Shown piece after piece: positions 59,538 through 64,000 of a stretch of 64,000 nt of DNA. The notes beneath the pieces are model-generated. The model saw only the letters and a list, made by a program, of their open reading frames with translations, was not told the DNA's origin and ran no database searches. Position 1 is the stretch's first letter. Every line of letters starts with the position of its first letter. The position numbers and the translations under genes were made by a program. This DNA comes from Apium graveolens (Eukaryota; Streptophyta; Magnoliopsida; Apiales; Apiaceae): assembly GCF_009905375.1 (NCBI RefSeq), contig NC_133653.1, positions 94,414,609 through 94,478,608 of the forward strand, in the 5' to 3' direction.

Positions 59538-61339
59538 ATATATGCGTATATATGTATATATTTTGAATATATGATATTCATGAGAGTTGTATAATCATAT
59601 GATGATTATATAATATGTATATATACTGATATATACATGTTTTGTGTTTGTTCTTATTATATGAGTCGTATTTGATACAATTCTGAATCGGATGCAGCAG
59701 ATTTGCTGAAATCTGGGTCTGGTGTCCGATTTTGGCGAACGAATATGCTATTTCATATGGAATTGAGCGTCTGAACGTAACTGATAGCTTTTGCTATCAG
59801 CGACCGATCTGTAATGCGTTTGACGTCGTTTAGGCCGTGTAATCTACGATTTAATGTAAATCAGATTTAGTTTCAAATTTTATGATTTTTTCAGTATTTG
59901 GTTTTTATGATTAGATCATGATGGGTATGATATATTAAGATCAGATTATGTGTTTTAACATGTTATTTTGTGTTAATTGAGCATGGTGGATGGTTATGGC
60001 TTATGACCTTAGGTTAATGGTTTTGGCTTTTCAAATACGGCTTGTATGTCGTTTAATCTTGTAATTATTAAATCTCGAATGTAACTCGAGTTCTTCTTGT
60101 AAGTTTATTAGATTAGTTTTCATATTTCATTCTTGTAATGTACATGAAGATATGAAGATTTGAAGATCAAGGGTAATCCCACACGGAGGCCATCCAAGGA
60201 AGCAATACAAGAAAGAAGACATGTAATAGTTAGCCTGTATTTATTTTCCACCTTAGATTGACCTAGATCTTTGTCATTAGCTTGATAAAGATCACATAGG
60301 ATGAAGCCATAACCAACCAAGTTTATTTATTGCACTTTATATATATATGCGCATATGATGAATGTATGAGTAGAGTAGTTTATAAAGATGTATACTTAAT
60401 TAGATTAATGATGTATGTATTAGATACGACACCCATGCCATGCTTGCTAAAAAAGATAAAATCTCTAACGATTCAAGATTTTAAAATGAACAAACGATTA
60501 TGAGATTCTTGTGTTTATGAAACACAGAATAAAATACAAATTTTCTTTATTTCTGACATGAGGCGATTTTGTCAAAAGTGAGTTCTTTGAACTTGTAAGG
60601 TTGTGGGTTTTAAGCGAGACCGTTGTGACTCCCTCTCTACCTGGAAATCAAACCATTGACGAATATTGATTTGAAGTATTTTATTCAAGGAAAAATTGGG
60701 AATCTCTTTATGATGGGATCATGATTATTTTAAAATTTAACAAAACCCTAAAGTTAATATTAAGTTGATCAGATGCCTTCCAATGAGTCCAATGTGTTAA
60801 CCCCTAGATCGACCAGGAGCGGGTTCGCCAAAGCAATGTACTCCTATCTATCGTCGGAGATGTGTTAAAGTATATTGTTACTTTTTGACTATTGGGTTTG
60901 ACTTAACTAAGTTATTACAATAGGATTGTGAACTTAGAAGCATAGAGTTTGGAGAGATTTATTAGATAAATATGAACAAATGTTGTTCCACCAAGCTATC
61001 CAAGAGTTATATAATTGATATAATTGACAAATGTTGTCTACCTAAATAATCATGTTTTAGGAGAAAAGCCAAAGCTGACCTAACGCATGGTGAAATATGG
61101 ATCTTGGCTCACTATAAATGATATAGAAGATATTTTTTCCGAATTAATAGTTAGGGCTATTGATTTGATAAAAATAGTGAGAGATATATATTGTGAATAT
61201 ATAATGAATAATCACTTGAACATAATTTAATGATCATCTGTAGACTAAGTCATTTTATGCACTTTAATATTGTAGATATCAAATGACAAATAAGACAAAT
61301 AACTTCTCTATGTAATAGTCCTTGAGAAGGACAAGCTGA
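59538..61339 (+). other. copia-E LTR end and long leader
   Basis: After copia-F, non-coding DNA runs to the gag relic. ATGAGATTCTTGTGTTTATG near 60499-60518 and neighbouring sequence match the copia-C leader on the opposite strand (about 10830-10860). I cannot find the LTR edge or an intact primer site, probably because of decay. The rest shows nothing recognisable. Confidence 0.5.
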
Positions 61340-61874
61340 CATGAAATAATTTCCTCAATTGACATGGGAACTTGAGGATTGTCCTCAGGTTCAAGGATGT
61401 CACTCAAACCCCTTCCTTATTTCTTCTAGCTGAGAATGAAACATGTGTTGAACAAAATGCTTATCAGAAGTAAATTGATTATGCAACTGATGTTTCATGT
61501 CTCAGGCTTATAATTATGAGTGCTGGGCTTTGGAAGCAACAAGAACATAATGATGCTTATGATATGATTGAGCACCTTCAAAGGATGTTTGAAGGATAGG
61601 CTCGTGAGAAAGATTTGACAATAATAAGGCACCATATTTTTGCATTAATGGGAGAATGATATCCGGTTGGACCACATGTTCTAAAGATGATAGGTATATG
61701 TACCTTGATATTTTGGGTTTTAAGAATAGTCTAGAGACTCAGCTTGATTTGATCAAACAATCTTTGAACAACTTCTATTCTTAGTTTGTTAAGAACAAAA
61801 TGAATGAGATAAACAGAACATTCACTGAGTTGTTAAGCATGTTTAGAACTGCTGAAAATAACACGGTAAATGCA
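61340..61874 (+). pseudogene. copia-E gag remnant
   Basis: Broken copia gag: NLRIVLRFKDVTQT (compare NLRIVLRIEKLEY in copia-C), IIMSAGLWKQQEHNDAYDMI, EHLQRMFEG, then PHVLKMIGI, SLNNFYS and NEINRTFTELLSMFRTAENN. It corresponds to about 200 codons of the UBN2 capsid region with several stops. It ends abruptly at 61874 against a gypsy-D LTR fragment. Confidence 0.75.
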
Positions 61875-62300
61875 TTGCTTTCTTCTTTCATCACACAACA
61901 ACAGATAGACAAGATGAACATGACCAAGCTCCCAATTCGCAAGTGGATAGGAAACATTTCGCATTTTCCTGTAGGCGTTGATGCTGTTGTAGCTGAGGTA
62001 GGAACTACCAATAGGCTAGGTTTTAAACTGTTGATGTACCAGACTTATGTATATTTATGAATTGTAATAATGGAAAAGAAAATGTATATTTATTCAGAAA
62101 CCCTTTTAAGGTGTAATGGTTTATAATTGTGGAATAAAATGACTTGTGTTATTTTTGGTATTCATCTATGAGACTATAACTTGTGGTGTGTTTGTGTGTG
62201 TATTGTGGGGTCACAGTACGCAGTAATTGGTTGTTTATTAAGATTGAGTGTTATTAAGGGAAATGGAACTCGTGACAAACCGGATCCCCGACCCTGGATG
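61875..62300 (+). repeat. gypsy-D family LTR fragment, opposite orientation
   Basis: About 426 bases matching the terminal part of the gypsy-D LTR (compare 18550-18990 reversed). It begins inside the LTR at TTGCTTTCTTC and ends at CGACCCTGGAT, about 14 bases before the LTR end, so both ends are truncated. It shows that the family has more than one insertion here. Confidence 0.85.
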
Positions 62301-63185
62301 ATGACTTATTATCCATCGAGTGAGTAGCTTATGTAACAATAAGTCTGTAGCACATTTCTGCATTCACCATTGTATAGATTCTGTAAGTAGTATTCAAGTC
62401 ATGTTGACTTAACTAGATATGCAGAATAAGATGATTAATTGTACATAGATGATGTCTTGTAATTCTGCATAAATGAAATGAAGTCAAGTGCCAGTTTGCT
62501 ACCCGACGGATAACCTACAATGAAGTCGACGGATGATCAAATAGACAACCTGATGGATGATCAATAACTCGACGGATGATCATGAACCCGACGGATAAAG
62601 AATTCAAATATCTGTTGACAGTGACAACACAGTCACATGCGTCGAGTGGATGCAAATAGAATGTGGTAACCTATTCAACTGGGTTTTCGAGAACAAAGAA
62701 GCAGTGCCATTTCCATGCTATTATGAAGATATTCAAAGATGCTGGAATAGAGTAATGAAGTAGCATTGTAATAGACTAGATAGTTTTTGTTTTATTATCT
62801 TGTCTTATTACTTTGTAATCTTGGTGATATATAAACCAAGTAGTAGCAACAAGCAGAGAAACATTTGTAAGCAGGATTCTTAGCATTTCTCTGTAGTCTT
62901 AGAAGTTTAATTGTTGTAAGCAGTTGTGAGCATTTCTGCACACAGGGTTCTCTCGATATATAATATATATCTCTGGTGGAATCATTTAAATCCACCAGAA
63001 AGTTTTTAAAGACTCTTGTTTTTAATTACTTGTGTATTGATTCACTAAAGTTTTTATTCCGCATTGTGCTAATCAATACACTTATATTTATAATTGAGTT
63101 AGAACATTTTATTTCAAGAAAAATTTTAAAGAATTCCATTCAACCCCCCTTCTGTAATTCTTGTCATATTGTTAAGGGACTAACA
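62299..63185 (+). repeat. copia-G 5' LTR
   Basis: It ends GGGACTAACA one base before the primer site. The start is placed at about 62299 (TGATGACTTATTATCC), where similarity to the gypsy-D LTR stops; the edge is uncertain by some bases. It contains a cluster of CGACGGATGATCA-like repeats (62490-62610) and a TATA box, TATATAAA, at 62828-62835. Confidence 0.7.
62490..62610. repeat. Cluster of (C)GACGGAT[AG]-type motifs in the copia-G LTR
   Basis: Short repeats around GACGGATAACC, GACGGATGATCA, GATGGATGATCA, GACGGATGATCA and GACGGATAAAG, roughly every 20-30 bases, upstream of the TATA box by about 220-340 bases. Confidence 0.8.
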
Positions 63186-63187
63186 AT

Positions 63188-63199
63188 TGGTATCAGAGC
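63188..63199 (+). other. copia-G primer binding site
   Basis: TGGTATCAGAGC just after the LTR end; initiator-Met tRNA type. Confidence 0.95.
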
Positions 63200-63246
63200 A
63201 AGCTCTTAACTTACAAAGAGTTTAAAGATCAAAACAATACAGCAAG

Positions 63247-64000
63247 ATGAACAAGAAGGATGTTGGAGTCAAGATCCCTTTTCTGGATAAAGATAATTAC
63301 CATTATTGGAAGGTAAAGATGCATCTTCATTTGCTTTCTCAAAATGAGGCCTATGTTGACTGCATAGAAAGAGGCCCTCATGTTCCAATGAGAGCTACAA
63401 CAGGAAACGAGCCATCAGTCCCCAAGCCAAGGCATGAATGGTCTGATCCTGACATTGAACAACTCAGGAAGGATAAAAAGGCCATGAACATCCTATTTAG
63501 TGGAGTTGATGGAGATATGTTTGACAACATTATCAACTGCAAAACTGCCAAGAATGTTTAGGATACAATACAGATAATCTGTGATGGCACTGAGCAAGTT
63601 AGAGAAAATAAGATGCAGCTCTTGATTCAGCAATATGAGCATTTTCACAATGAAGAAAGTGAGTCTCTCACTGACATTTTTAGTAGGTTTCAGAAACTAC
63701 TAAATTCTCTAAAGTTGCATGGAAGGGTCTATCAGACAAAAGACTCCAATCTAAAATTCCTTAGATCTCTTCCAAAGGAATGGAAACCAATGGCAGTCTC
63801 ATTAAGAAACTCACAAGATTATAAGGAGTTTACTTTGGAGAGACTGTATGGCATTCTGAAAACCTATGAGCTTGAAATAGAGCAGGATGAAAGGATGGAG
63901 AGAGGAAAGAAGAAAGGAGGATCCATTGCACTAGTTGCTGAGTTGGAAAAGGAGAAGGAAGTGAAGATGGAAGCTGTTGAATCAACTTCAAAGGTCTGTG
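63247..64000 (+). pseudogene. copia-G gag, partial, one stop
   Basis: Starts MNKKDVGVKIPFLDKDNYHY at 63247 and stays in one frame to the window end except for a TAG at 63559, where copia gag usually has Trp (KNV-stop-DTI). UBN2-type capsid motifs: LLIQQYEHFHNEESESLTDI, LKFLRSLPKEWKPMAVSLRN and LERLYGILKTYELEIEQ. A TGG to TAG change explains the stop. Gag continues past 64000. It resembles copia-B gag more than copia-C or copia-F gag. Confidence 0.85.

Noticed and set aside
61800..62060. 86-codon frame crossing from gag to the LTR fragment.
   Set aside because: It is a chance fusion of the copia-E gag tail and the gypsy-D LTR fragment at 61875.

Overview
The window looks like plant nuclear DNA, probably a eudicot heterochromatic or intergenic region, built almost entirely from nested LTR retrotransposons. 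Evidence for a plant: Ty1/copia pol genes with the order protease-integrase-reverse transcriptase-RNase H, Ty3/gypsy elements with kilobase-scale LTRs, primer sites matching the 3' end of plant initiator-Met tRNA (TGGTATCAGAGC), 5-bp target duplications and AT-rich DNA between elements. I see no bacterial operons, CRISPR, rRNA or tRNA genes. The species cannot be read from the sequence. All family names used here (gypsy-A, copia-B and so on) are working labels.

Left nest (1-40549). The oldest layer is gypsy-A on the minus strand: its internal start and primer site fill 1-1125, and its 5' LTR begins at 1126. That LTR is split by copia-B (plus strand, 1586-37550) and resumes at 37551-40549. Copia-B was itself hit three times. 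A solo LTR of a gypsy-A relative (1700-5134, duplication ACTTA) and a complete but defective minus-strand copia-C (5531-13443, duplication CAACC) both sit in its 5' LTR. A minus-strand gypsy-D with 4.45-kb LTRs (18550-33103, duplication CAGGC/CGGGC) sits at the end of its reverse transcriptase. Copia-B carries gag, a long coiled-coil segment, pol without RNase H, and a large env-like downstream frame, as in the SIRE/Maximus type; all are broken by stops and frameshifts.

Middle (40550-47367). AT-rich DNA with no clear retroelement. It holds a decayed gene-like structure on the minus strand (about 42955-44116, TATA box, one plausible intron, coiled coil), a perfect 12-bp inverted repeat with TGACTCA cores, and a pyrimidine-rich segment like a plant 5' UTR.

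Right nest (47368-64000). A minus-strand copia-I pol relic (47368-50465) ends about 20 bases from the start of a gypsy-like LTR (J). J is interrupted by the 5' LTR of copia-E (51704), which is in turn interrupted by the well-preserved copia-F (53098-59537). Copia-E leader and gag follow, then a truncated LTR piece of the gypsy-D family in the opposite orientation, then the 5' LTR and gag of copia-G, which runs off the window.

No intact host gene is evident. The most unusual signals are: gypsy-D, whose LTRs look young while its pol is long dead and only a pre-gag frame stays open; a 54-bp hairpin-forming tandem array in its LTR; the absence of TGA among the stops of the copia-B env-like frame; and a 29-base copy of internal sequence outside the 5' LTR of copia-F.
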